Positions 18,055 to 25,831 of a stretch of DNA of 64,000 nt are shown piece after piece. The notes below the pieces were generated by a model. It was not told where the DNA came from. It saw only the letters and a list, made by a program, of their open reading frames with translations, and did not search any database. Made by a program: the position numbers and the translations under genes. Origin of the DNA: an uncultured Bacilli bacterium (GTDB lineage Bacteria; Bacillota_I; Bacilli_A; RF39; UBA660); NCBI GenBank assembly GCA_934102255.1, contig CAKOSN010000002.1, forward strand, positions 41,474-105,473, written 5' to 3'. Positions within the stretch are counted from its first letter, which is position 1; every line of letters starts with the position of its first letter.

Positions 18055-18751
18055 CATCACATAAATCAGCTAACTTATTAAAAGCTTCTAAATATTTATT
18101 TTTTAACTCATTTTTTTGGGTTTCGTTTAGTAAAATATAAGGGTCATTTTGACTATCTACAGTACCTTCAATTATTTCTTTTACTACGCCGTCTTTTATA
18201 AATACAACGGTTGGAGCATATAATCTTTTTTCACCAGTATCAACTAGTTCATTATTTTTATCATAAACACCATATTCGGTCAAAACATTGTCTAATTTTT
18301 CTAAAAGAAAGCTATAAAACGCTGTTCCGTCTTTCTTTACTAAATTATTATTATCATCAAAACTAAAACTACTTCTAATATCTTTGATATCATAATAATT
18401 TATTTTAGCAATACCGTAATCTTTGCCGGCCTCATTTAAGACGGAAACCATATTACGGCACCATGGACAAGTTGGAAAGCCTAAATATAAAACACCAGTG
18501 CCATTATTTAATAGTTCTTTTACTTCATCTTCACTAGCATAGTAGTATAAATTATTTTTATCGATAGTAACCTCAGGATAGTACTTACCGTTACTATTTT
18601 CCTTGTTATTATAAGAAGTATACTCATCATAAAATTTAGTGTCGCTAGTAGGGGCATGCATATTATCTTTATTAAGAAGAACTATGCCTACACAAATTAA
18701 AGCGACTGTAATAAGTCCTGTAATATAATGTTTTAGAAAATCCTTTTTCAT
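18044..18751 (-). CDS. Membrane-anchored thioredoxin-fold protein (CPWC)
   Basis: About 235 residues. One N-terminal helix (residues 11-27, GLITVALICVGIVLL) anchors the protein. A linker of about 45 residues follows, then a thioredoxin-like domain with GVLYLGFPTCPWCRNMVSVL, where CPWC is the redox pair. FIKDGVVKEIIEGTVDSQ near residue 190 matches the strand and loop after the cis-Pro (APTVVF). It resembles proteins annotated as bacteriocin transport accessory or thiol reductase. There is no bacteriocin gene nearby, so that name should not be taken literally. The ATG at 18751 has AGGTGA 5 bases before it. It probably handles cysteine redox state outside the membrane. Confidence 0.85.
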   Translation of the reverse strand: MKKDFLKHYITGLITVALICVGIVLLNKDNMHAPTSDTKFYDEYTSYNNKENSNGKYYPEVTIDKNNLYYYASEDEVKELLNNGTGVLYLGFPTCPWCRNMVSVLNEAGKDYGIAKINYYDIKDIRSSFSFDDNNNLVKKDGTAFYSFLLEKLDNVLTEYGVYDKNNELVDTGEKRLYAPTVVFIKDGVVKEIIEGTVDSQNDPYILLNETQKNELKNKYLEAFNKLADLCDEKC

Positions 18752-18805
18752 TATCTTCACCTAAATTAATTTTAAGCTATTTTATTTCTTATTGCAATCA
18801 TTTTT

Positions 18806-19279
18806 TTATTTTAATGTAAGTTTTCTAGTGGTTCCATTTTTTTCTTCAATAACAATCGATTCTGGTTCATACTCTTCTTTATAGCAATCATAGCCGTCGT
18901 GAGTTTTTTCAAGTTCTTCATAACCATCAGGAATTATTTTTTCTCTATGGATGTAATTTCCGTCCTGGGTTACTACTTCAATACTATGGCGATAAAAACG
19001 ACTTAGTCTTTCATTTTGATGATAAGCATTTAAACCTGTTTCTTTGATTTTTTTAATTTGATGTTGCCAGCCAATATCTAGTCCTAATTTCTCACAATTT
19101 TCGGTAAAAAAACAAATGGTTGTAGTATGGTCAATTTTATCATCAGCCTTTTTACAGGCAAGTCCTGCTCCCATTAAAAAGACCGGTACTGATATTATCG
19201 AAATTACTCTTAGTTTGGTATTACTTTTCTTGTGATAGTTATATCTTTTTTTATTACTGTATCTATATTTATCATGCAT
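18806..19279 (-). CDS. Small membrane protein with short extracellular domain
   Basis: 157 residues from the ATG at 19279. Longer in-frame starts would run into the promoter at 19311-19339, so this start is favoured; AGAAGG sits 9 bases before it. The N-terminus is very basic and tyrosine-rich, then one helix (about 23-42). The outside part has four cysteines (near 42, 56, 62 and 131), which could form disulfides, and polar segments such as HSIEVVTQDGNYIHREKIIP. No family is recognised. It lies upstream of the CPWC thioredoxin-fold gene by 54 bases and may share its transcript; cysteines next to a thiol oxidoreductase suggest, but do not show, a substrate relation. Confidence 0.7.
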   Translation of the reverse strand: MHDKYRYSNKKRYNYHKKSNTKLRVISIISVPVFLMGAGLACKKADDKIDHTTTICFFTENCEKLGLDIGWQHQIKKIKETGLNAYHQNERLSRFYRHSIEVVTQDGNYIHREKIIPDGYEELEKTHDGYDCYKEEYEPESIVIEEKNGTTRKLTLK

Positions 19280-19310
19280 TTTAATCATCCTTCTTTTAAA
19301 GTCTATTTCC

Positions 19311-19339
19311 AATATACTAACACATTCTTGGATAGTCAA
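19311..19339 (-). promoter_or_regulatory. Promoter of the small membrane protein gene
   Basis: TTGACT at 19339-19334, a 17-base spacer and TATATT at 19316-19311 on the minus strand. It sets the start of the gene at 19279. Confidence 0.7.
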
Positions 19340-19630
19340 GAAATTTTAGACAATTTAGGTAGGATTATCGTAATTATTGTGGGTATTAAGCTAATTTTAG
19401 TTCATTTTAAACAGTTTATTTTCTGATTTATTTATTTAACTTTAATATATATAATTTAAATTTTGAAACTTTTTTTACTATAAATAGAAAGACTTTTATT
19501 GACAAAAGCTAAAATTAAAGTATCCTATATATCTATAGAACATAATAAGTCTTAATAGATATTTTCATTATTTATATAGGTCTTACTTTTTAACTTTTAA
19601 AGCTTATTTAACAAAACTAAAAGATAAAAA
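19340..19630. other. Gene-free stretch with a lone plus-strand promoter-like signal
   Basis: No coding frame is convincing here. A TTGACA at 19499-19504 is followed 16-20 bases later by TATCCTATATAT, which could drive a short plus-strand RNA ending at the hairpin at 19631-19666. No known RNA family is recognised. Confidence 0.3.
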
Positions 19631-19666
19631 AATAATATAACTAGAAGTTTATCTAATTATATTATT
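19631..19666 (-). terminator. Terminator of the Lgt-family gene
   Basis: Near-perfect 15-bp AT-rich stem (AATAATATAACTAGA against its complement) with T7 on the minus strand and T6 on the plus strand. It could serve both directions. Confidence 0.65.
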
Positions 19667-19672
19667 AATTTT

Positions 19673-20389
19673 TTATTTAGATTTTTTACTATTTTTCTTA
19701 TAAATTCTATATAAAATAAATAGACTCCAGATAAATAAGACAATACTTATTTTTTGATTAAAAGAAAATATTACGTTTTCTCTACCAGCACGTAAATAAT
19801 CTAAAATGAATTTAGAAAAACTAATACCAATTAAAAGATAAGCAAAGTCTTTAAAAGAAAATTTAGTTCTAGACTTTTTAAAGAAAATAAGAAAGATAAT
19901 TGTAAAAGTAATAGCTTCAACTAACTGGATAGGAAAAAGACCAGTATTTAAAGGTGCATGAGACGAGGAAGCATAGACTACTTTACCAAAGCCATTATAA
20001 TTTATCCCGTAGCAGCAGCCGGCTGTTAGACAACCGATTTTACCGATAGCATACACCAAAGGAAGCGGTACGGAGCCTAGAGCCAATAAATCGATTGTTT
20101 TTTTCTTAAAAAGCAAACTATAAACGATTAAACCGACTAAAGCTCCAATCATATTACCATAAGATGTAAACCATAAACTTGGAATATCACTAACTTTATA
20201 CTTAGGAAACTCATCGAGATAAGTAAATACTTTACCTCCAATAACAATAAAGATATTTTCTATTAATAAAATTATTAAGGCATCAGTAAATTTTAACTTA
20301 TATTTCTTGTAATTTAGAAGAATATAACAAACATTAAAAACTAAAGCTAATTTTATCAGAGTATCATAAATCGATGTTGTAATTACCAT
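19673..20389 (-). CDS. Lgt-family membrane protein (GCCYG type)
   Basis: 238 residues with about seven hydrophobic helices. It belongs to the prolipoprotein diacylglyceryl transferase family by overall pattern and the GKIGCLTAGCCYG segment near residue 118. True Lgt has GRxGNFxNxE at this place and a catalytic His and Arg set that I cannot find here, so this is the GCCYG paralogue group of uncertain activity. It is transcribed 15 bases after xfp, with AGGGG before the ATG, so the two form one transcript. The window encodes at least three lipoproteins; a canonical Lgt is probably elsewhere in the genome. Confidence 0.75.
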   Translation of the reverse strand: MVITTSIYDTLIKLALVFNVCYILLNYKKYKLKFTDALIILLIENIFIVIGGKVFTYLDEFPKYKVSDIPSLWFTSYGNMIGALVGLIVYSLLFKKKTIDLLALGSVPLPLVYAIGKIGCLTAGCCYGINYNGFGKVVYASSSHAPLNTGLFPIQLVEAITFTIIFLIFFKKSRTKFSFKDFAYLLIGISFSKFILDYLRAGRENVIFSFNQKISIVLFIWSLFILYRIYKKNSKKSK

Positions 20390-20404
20390 ATTTAGCCCCT
20401 ACTC

Positions 20405-22705
20405 TTAGATTTCAAAATTAGTAATTTCATCTAAATCAATACCAACATCTTTAGCATGTTTATAATGTTTTTCTAAAGTAGTAGTAATATAATTTTCTAA
20501 TTCAGTTTTACCCTTACTATTTGGTAAGAATGTTAAAGCTTCTTGACACAAAGAGAATCTATCTATTTTATTACGCAAACGCATATCAAATGAAGTTGTA
20601 ATAGAGCCTTCTTCTTCGTAACCATGAACATAAAAATTCTTATTAGGTCGATTATAAATAAGACCATGAATAAACATTGGATAGCCATGAAAATTGAATA
20701 TTACTGGTTTATCAGCAGTAAAATACTTAGTAAATTCTTCATCGCTTAAACCGTTTTTATTACGTTTATTACTTTCTAATTTTAAGACTTCTAAAACATT
20801 TATAAAACGTAGTTTAACCTCTGGAATGTATTTTTTTAATAAAGATACACAAGCAATAGCTTCGATATTAGGAGTATCACCACAACTGGCAATAACAATA
20901 TCTGGATTACTACTTGTGGTTAGTTTTTCTAATTCTAAGAAACCGTCATCAACTAATTTTTTAGCTTCTTCTTTAGTTAGCCATTGTCTAGTTGGATGCT
21001 TAGAAGCAATAATGGCATTAACAACATTTTCAGATTTTAAACATTTATCATAAGTTAAAATTAAGCTGTTAGCGTCGATTGGTAAATAAATGTTAGCAAA
21101 TCCCCTCTTTTTATCCGCTAAATGACCAATAAAACCGGGGTCTTGATGGGTATAACCATTATGGTCTTGTTGCCAAACATTACTTGTTAATATAAGATTT
21201 AATCCTGGTAAGTTACCACGCCAACTAATTTCACTAGCCATTTTTAACCATTTAACATATTGAGTAACCATGGAATCAACGACTCTAATAAAAGCTTCAT
21301 AGCTAACGAATGTTCCAACACGACCAGTTAAAGTATAACCTTCTAATAAGCCTTCACAAACGTTTTCTGATAAGTAAGAATCGATAATACGACCGTCTTT
21401 ACTTAAGTTTTCATCATAAGGGCTGATTTCTTCTTCCCATGTGCGTTTTTGACTATCAAATAAATGGTATAAACGGTTAGACATGGCTTCATCTGGACTA
21501 AATAAACGGAAATTATCTTTATTTAATTCAAATACATCTCTAATATATTTAGAAAGCTCTAGCATATCTTGAGTTTGATTTTGACCTAATTTGTTATTAT
21601 CTAATAAATATTTATCAACTGCAGGCAAGATAAATTTTTTATCACTATAACCATTAGTAACAGGATTTTTACTCATTCTAGCATTGCCATAAGGATGATA
21701 CTCTTCTAAATAAGATTTAAGAGTCCCGTCAGGATTAAATAATTCTTCAGGGCGGTAACTGCAAAGCCATTTTTCAATAATTTCTAAATAATTGGGAACG
21801 GTTTTATCAACCGGAATTTGATGAGCCCTAAAAGTACCTTCAATTTGTTTTCCATTAACAATATCCGGACCCGTCCATCCTTTTTTACTTCTTAAAATAA
21901 TCATTGGATAATAAATTTTTTCATTATCGGAACTGTTCTTGATATTATTAATATCTATAACAATTTTATCTAAAGATGTCATCATTAGTTTATGCATAGC
22001 TAGAGTATCACTGCCTGAGACTATATAAGGATGATATCCTAAAGATGTGAAGTAACAAATTAATTCTTTATCACTCATACGACTATAAATGGTTGGATTA
22101 CTTATTTTATAACCATTTAAGTGTAAGATTGGTAAAACAACCCCGTCTTTTTTAGAATTTAAAAATTTATGAATTTGCCAAGAAGTTGCTAAAGTACCAG
22201 TTTCAGCTTCGCCGTCGCCAATACAACAAGCCGCAATCAAGCTAGGATTATCTAATACTGCTCCGAAGGCATGAATCAAACTATAACCAAGTTCGCCACC
22301 TTCATGCATAGAACCAGGCATTTCGGGAGTGGCATGAGAACCCGTACCATAAGGATAAGAAAATTCTTTAAAAATCTTCTGCATTCCTTCTTTGTTTTTA
22401 GGATAATCAGGGTAATACTCACTAAAAGTGCCTTCTAAAAAAGATTGAGCAAGTAAAAAATTGCCACCATGACCAGGACCACTTATATAAATCATGTTTA
22501 AATTATCTTTTTTAATTATGCGATTTAAATGCGTATAAATAAAGTTTTGACCCGGAACGGTGCCCCAATGGCCAACTAATTTTTCCTTTAAATCACTTTC
22601 TTTTAAAGGTCTTTCTAATAAAGGATTATCTTTTAAATAAAGACAGCATGCACTAAGATAGTTAGCTGCTCTAAAATATGCATCAATTATATCTATTTCT
22701 TTCAT
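20405..22705 (-). CDS. xfp: Xylulose-5-P/fructose-6-P phosphoketolase
   Basis: Thiamine-diphosphate enzyme that splits xylulose-5-P (and often fructose-6-P) with phosphate to acetyl-P and a triose or tetrose phosphate. 766 residues, slightly shorter than the usual 790-820. Family motifs are in order: VGHWGTVPGQNFIYTHLNR at about 44-62, SGPGHGG near 75, GSHATPEMPGSMHEGGELGY near 121, the GDGEAETG...LNGYKISNPT thiamine site at about 163-205, and HQDPGFIGHL near 515. AATAGGAAGAG precedes the ATG. Its presence suggests a fermentative pathway producing acetyl-P, hence ATP through acetate kinase. That is inference, since no ack or pta gene is visible here. Confidence 0.97.
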   Translation of the reverse strand: MKEIDIIDAYFRAANYLSACCLYLKDNPLLERPLKESDLKEKLVGHWGTVPGQNFIYTHLNRIIKKDNLNMIYISGPGHGGNFLLAQSFLEGTFSEYYPDYPKNKEGMQKIFKEFSYPYGTGSHATPEMPGSMHEGGELGYSLIHAFGAVLDNPSLIAACCIGDGEAETGTLATSWQIHKFLNSKKDGVVLPILHLNGYKISNPTIYSRMSDKELICYFTSLGYHPYIVSGSDTLAMHKLMMTSLDKIVIDINNIKNSSDNEKIYYPMIILRSKKGWTGPDIVNGKQIEGTFRAHQIPVDKTVPNYLEIIEKWLCSYRPEELFNPDGTLKSYLEEYHPYGNARMSKNPVTNGYSDKKFILPAVDKYLLDNNKLGQNQTQDMLELSKYIRDVFELNKDNFRLFSPDEAMSNRLYHLFDSQKRTWEEEISPYDENLSKDGRIIDSYLSENVCEGLLEGYTLTGRVGTFVSYEAFIRVVDSMVTQYVKWLKMASEISWRGNLPGLNLILTSNVWQQDHNGYTHQDPGFIGHLADKKRGFANIYLPIDANSLILTYDKCLKSENVVNAIIASKHPTRQWLTKEEAKKLVDDGFLELEKLTTSSNPDIVIASCGDTPNIEAIACVSLLKKYIPEVKLRFINVLEVLKLESNKRNKNGLSDEEFTKYFTADKPVIFNFHGYPMFIHGLIYNRPNKNFYVHGYEEEGSITTSFDMRLRNKIDRFSLCQEALTFLPNSKGKTELENYITTTLEKHYKHAKDVGIDLDEITNFEI

Positions 22706-22757
22706 TTTTCTCTTCCTATTCTAAATTAATTATAACAAAGAATAAAAAAAGAAAAAA

Positions 22758-22811
22758 GACCATTTTCAAACTTTTAAAGTAGATTAGATTCTTCCTTAAA
22801 GCTTTTTGGTC
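22758..22811 (-). terminator. Possible terminator of the alpha-CTD-like gene
   Basis: GACCA/TGGTC arms with an inner CTTTAAG/CTTTAAAG pairing, then T6 on the minus strand. The loop is long and imperfect. It sits in the xfp leader, so attenuation of xfp is also possible. Confidence 0.35.
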
Positions 22812-22856
22812 CTTGTTTTAAACTTGAAATTTTAGCGTTTTTTTATATTTTTCTAA

Positions 22857-23942
22857 TTAAATTTGCTTTTTAGTAAGGCCGATTTCGTCTTTACTATTAG
22901 CCTCTGAATACATCATCGGAAATAAGCCACTTAACTGCTGATTGATTTTTTGCAGTTCATCTTCTAATAGTTTTTTACGAAAAATAAGATTATTGTATTC
23001 TAAGACATCACCGGTTACAGTAGAATTTAGAAAACTTTTAGTTACATCGAAGCCCAAATCTTTGAAACTTTTTCTAATTTGAGCTAATTCACTAGAAGTA
23101 AAGAATTCTACCTTATTGGAGAAAAATAAATTATCTAAAGTATTTATGCCGATTGCACGGGCTTTATTTTCTAAAGCTTCATCTAGTTTTAAGACAGCAA
23201 TATCAAAACTACTTAAAGAAAATTCAAATTCATAGTAACCTGTTGTAGGCATTTCAAAACGAAGATTGTATTTTTCTAAACTAGCAAGTACTTCATCTAT
23301 GGTTTTATTACCAATACCTTCTAAGGAACTAAAACCTTCCTTACTATATTTTACTAAATCTCCTATAAAATATATATCTTGTTTATTAAGAGCTTGAACG
23401 ACTTTAATATTGGGAATAATTGCTTCTAATGATGAATTAAAAGTTAAAGCTTCTTTAGAAAGGATACTTTGATATTTATAAATATTTAAAGCTAGAATAG
23501 TACCGTTATTACCTAAATGATATAAGAATTCTATTAACCAATTATATTTCTTATCAGGCTTAATATTTTCATATAAAAATTTACGTAATTTCTTTTTACT
23601 ATAAGCTATCTCACGAAAAAATAAACCTAAATTATCATATTTTTCTAAATATTTACGTAAATCAGGCGTTAAATCTAGGGAAGATATTTTAATTTGTTCT
23701 AAATCTTCATTTTTACTATTTATATAGGGATAGTAACTATTGTATTCATAATTAAAATGTAAGTCTAAGTCTTTGATAGCTTCAAAAATTTCATCAAAGT
23801 AGGCTTGATATCTAGGATGAGTGGTAAATAAAGCTTTTATACTAACTATATCAGCTTCTAGTAATTGATTTACAGTTTCAATATTCATAGCTTGGAGCAT
23901 TTTTTTAGCACCGGCGCTAATATTTAATTCTTCTATTTTCAT
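22857..23942 (-). CDS. Protein of tandem RNA-polymerase alpha-CTD-like modules, copy 1
   Basis: 361 residues. The first 30 residues (LNISAGAKKMLQAMNIETV) have the helix-hairpin-helix pattern of the RNA polymerase alpha C-terminal domain. The clearest module lies near 190-235: LNKQDIYFIGDLVKYSKEGF then SLEGIGNKTIDEVLASLEKY, matching the L..I..IGDL...S...L..L.GIG.KT..E...L consensus. At least three further, weaker modules are visible. The C-terminus is a coiled coil (KKLLEDELQKINQQL). It has no polymerase alpha N-terminal domain and no membrane segment. It pairs with a similar gene 54 bases upstream. DNA or polymerase binding is inference from the module; the target is unknown. Confidence 0.75.
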   Translation of the reverse strand: MKIEELNISAGAKKMLQAMNIETVNQLLEADIVSIKALFTTHPRYQAYFDEIFEAIKDLDLHFNYEYNSYYPYINSKNEDLEQIKISSLDLTPDLRKYLEKYDNLGLFFREIAYSKKKLRKFLYENIKPDKKYNWLIEFLYHLGNNGTILALNIYKYQSILSKEALTFNSSLEAIIPNIKVVQALNKQDIYFIGDLVKYSKEGFSSLEGIGNKTIDEVLASLEKYNLRFEMPTTGYYEFEFSLSSFDIAVLKLDEALENKARAIGINTLDNLFFSNKVEFFTSSELAQIRKSFKDLGFDVTKSFLNSTVTGDVLEYNNLIFRKKLLEDELQKINQQLSGLFPMMYSEANSKDEIGLTKKQI

Positions 23943-23996
23943 AAGTTATTTTTATATAATCGATAATATAGAAGGTTTTATATTTATACATAACGA

Positions 23997-25073
23997 TTAT
24001 TCCTTTCTATTAGTATCTTTTTGTAATTTTAACATGCGTTCATACATATTTTTTTCTCTATTTATAACGTTTAATTTTTCTTGTAAGGCATACTGCTCTA
24101 CTGTTAACTGATTATAATTAGTTTCTAGTAGCTCTTTAGGACATGTTAACAATTTATTATCAAGTTTAAGCCCTAACTTAGCAATTTCTATTTGCATTTT
24201 TAATAATTCGGCATCAGTAAAATCAGCGAAGGTACGTTTTTCTAATAATTGTTCTAAATTAAATATTTGTTTTTCTCTTAACTTATTTAAAGTAGCAGCA
24301 TCTAGATTTAAAGTTTCAATTTTAAAATAAGCAAGGCTTAAGATTACATTATTAGAGTATTTAGTATTTTCAAAAGAAAAGCCTTTGGCTTCTAATGTTG
24401 TTATAACTTTATGCGTTTTAGACGGCCCTAAGCGAGGAATTTCCGAGATTTCTTCTTTGGGTAATGCAAGTAAATCACTAATAAGCCAACATCCATAACG
24501 AATCATAGGATAGTAAACGCATCTTTCTGGGAAAACCATAAATATCGGTATGAAAGGCCCTTGATTTTTAATATCGTTTTTAAAGTCTTTAATAATTGTG
24601 CTTAAAATTTTACCGTCATTACCAAAAGCATTAAATAATTCTTCTAAAGAAGTATTTTTTTCATAAGTAACGACTAAACAAAGAAAACTTTTTAAAGCAT
24701 TACTATCGCGTTTTAATTTTTTTAAGAAATTCTCCATTGTCCCATAATTAGCTAAGTATTTACGAGCATTTTTACTCATAAAAATATCACTCATATTTAT
24801 AAGGTAAGAATCACTTTTTATACTTTGTAACTTTTTATAATAATCTTTTTCATCTAAAAAAGAACAATTATTATTATGAACATACTCCCATAATTCATCT
24901 ACAAAGACTTGATATTTAATATTACCTTTTACGATAATTTTCAAGCTTTCTAAGGTAAGATTACATGCATCTTTTAAAGTAAAGACATTCATTTTTTTAA
25001 AAAGTTTTTTGGCATTACAGGATATATCTAATTCTTTAGTTAAGTCAATATTAGTATCTTGATTATTGTTCAT
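23997..25073 (-). CDS. Protein of tandem RNA-polymerase alpha-CTD-like modules, copy 2
   Basis: 358 residues, a diverged paralogue of copy 1 with the same length and layout. The N-terminal module is LDISCNAKKLFKKMNVFTL. The best central module is near 190-230, ending ALPKEEISEIPRLGPSKTHK, where the usual GIG turn is RLG. Another is near 250-290, LNLDAATLNKLREKQIFNLE. The C-terminal 45 residues are a coiled coil. The ATG at 25073 is preceded by AAAGGGTGATTCC. Together with copy 1 it looks like an old tandem duplication. Its central module has weaker hairpins than copy 1. Function is unknown. Confidence 0.72.
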   Translation of the reverse strand: MNNNQDTNIDLTKELDISCNAKKLFKKMNVFTLKDACNLTLESLKIIVKGNIKYQVFVDELWEYVHNNNCSFLDEKDYYKKLQSIKSDSYLINMSDIFMSKNARKYLANYGTMENFLKKLKRDSNALKSFLCLVVTYEKNTSLEELFNAFGNDGKILSTIIKDFKNDIKNQGPFIPIFMVFPERCVYYPMIRYGCWLISDLLALPKEEISEIPRLGPSKTHKVITTLEAKGFSFENTKYSNNVILSLAYFKIETLNLDAATLNKLREKQIFNLEQLLEKRTFADFTDAELLKMQIEIAKLGLKLDNKLLTCPKELLETNYNQLTVEQYALQEKLNVINREKNMYERMLKLQKDTNRKE

Positions 25074-25153
25074 GGAATCACCCTTTCAAAGGTTTATATC
25101 CTACCACTTTTTAAGGTTTTACACAACCAGTAAATTAAAATTTTGTTAAAAAA

Positions 25154-25179
25154 AGACTAAAATCGTTTGAAATTAGTCT
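25154..25179 (-). terminator. Terminator of the zincin operon
   Basis: Perfect AGACTAA/TTAGTCT stem, then T6 on the minus strand, 61 bases past the stop at 25241. Confidence 0.65.
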
Positions 25180-25240
25180 ACTTTTAAATAAATACGCTGT
25201 TTTTAAGTACTTTGTTTACATTATTTTTACTTCATAAGGC

Positions 25241-25816
25241 TTAATTTATTACAGGATAACCACTCCAGAAAAAGGAAAATATATCGTTTAAAATAATTAT
25301 AATATTATTTTGAACTTGGATACTGGGATTACTACGACTTAAGTTCTTAAGTAATTTAGCCTTTATTTCTTTATAAAGACTAACTAATTTTGCACTAGCT
25401 ATTTCCTGATATTTTAAAATCTCTATTTCTTTTACCAAATTATAAATAAAGTCTATTTCTAAGTTGATTTTTTTATCTATTAAGTCTTCTAAGTTTGTTG
25501 CTTCTTCATATAAAGATAAAGCTTGATAATAAGGCGTATAATCGGTATCTAAATCATTAAAATGCTTAGATATATAATCCTTTAAATTAGCTAAAGAGTA
25601 ATCTTTAATATTATTTTCCTTGAACTTTTGACATAACTTTGAATCTAAGATATAACCCTGAAAATAAATTTTGTTTTCAGTAATCGTCTTTTGAACTTGA
25701 TAGTTGCCATTTGAACTATCTTTTAGCAAGTAACATCCATTTATAAAATGCGCCAATTTTTCTTCAATACTTTTATTATAATCATCTATTTTTAACATTA
25801 TTTCTTCTTTAATCAT
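25241..25816 (-). CDS. Uncharacterised 191-aa protein next to a zincin
   Basis: No family recognised. It is predicted mostly helical, with a beta-like stretch near 40-60 (NYQVQKTITENKIYFQGYIL). There is no signal peptide. The start lies 15 bases after the stop of the tail-anchored zincin gene, whose stop codon is embedded in the TAGGAG ribosome site, so the two are translated from one message. An ATG six codons downstream (MLKIDDY) is an alternative start. The context suggests a partner or regulator of the protease; nothing in the sequence proves this. Confidence 0.7.
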   Translation of the reverse strand: MIKEEIMLKIDDYNKSIEEKLAHFINGCYLLKDSSNGNYQVQKTITENKIYFQGYILDSKLCQKFKENNIKDYSLANLKDYISKHFNDLDTDYTPYYQALSLYEEATNLEDLIDKKINLEIDFIYNLVKEIEILKYQEIASAKLVSLYKEIKAKLLKNLSRSNPSIQVQNNIIIILNDIFSFFWSGYPVIN

Positions 25817-25831
25817 AAAACTTTTTGGCTC

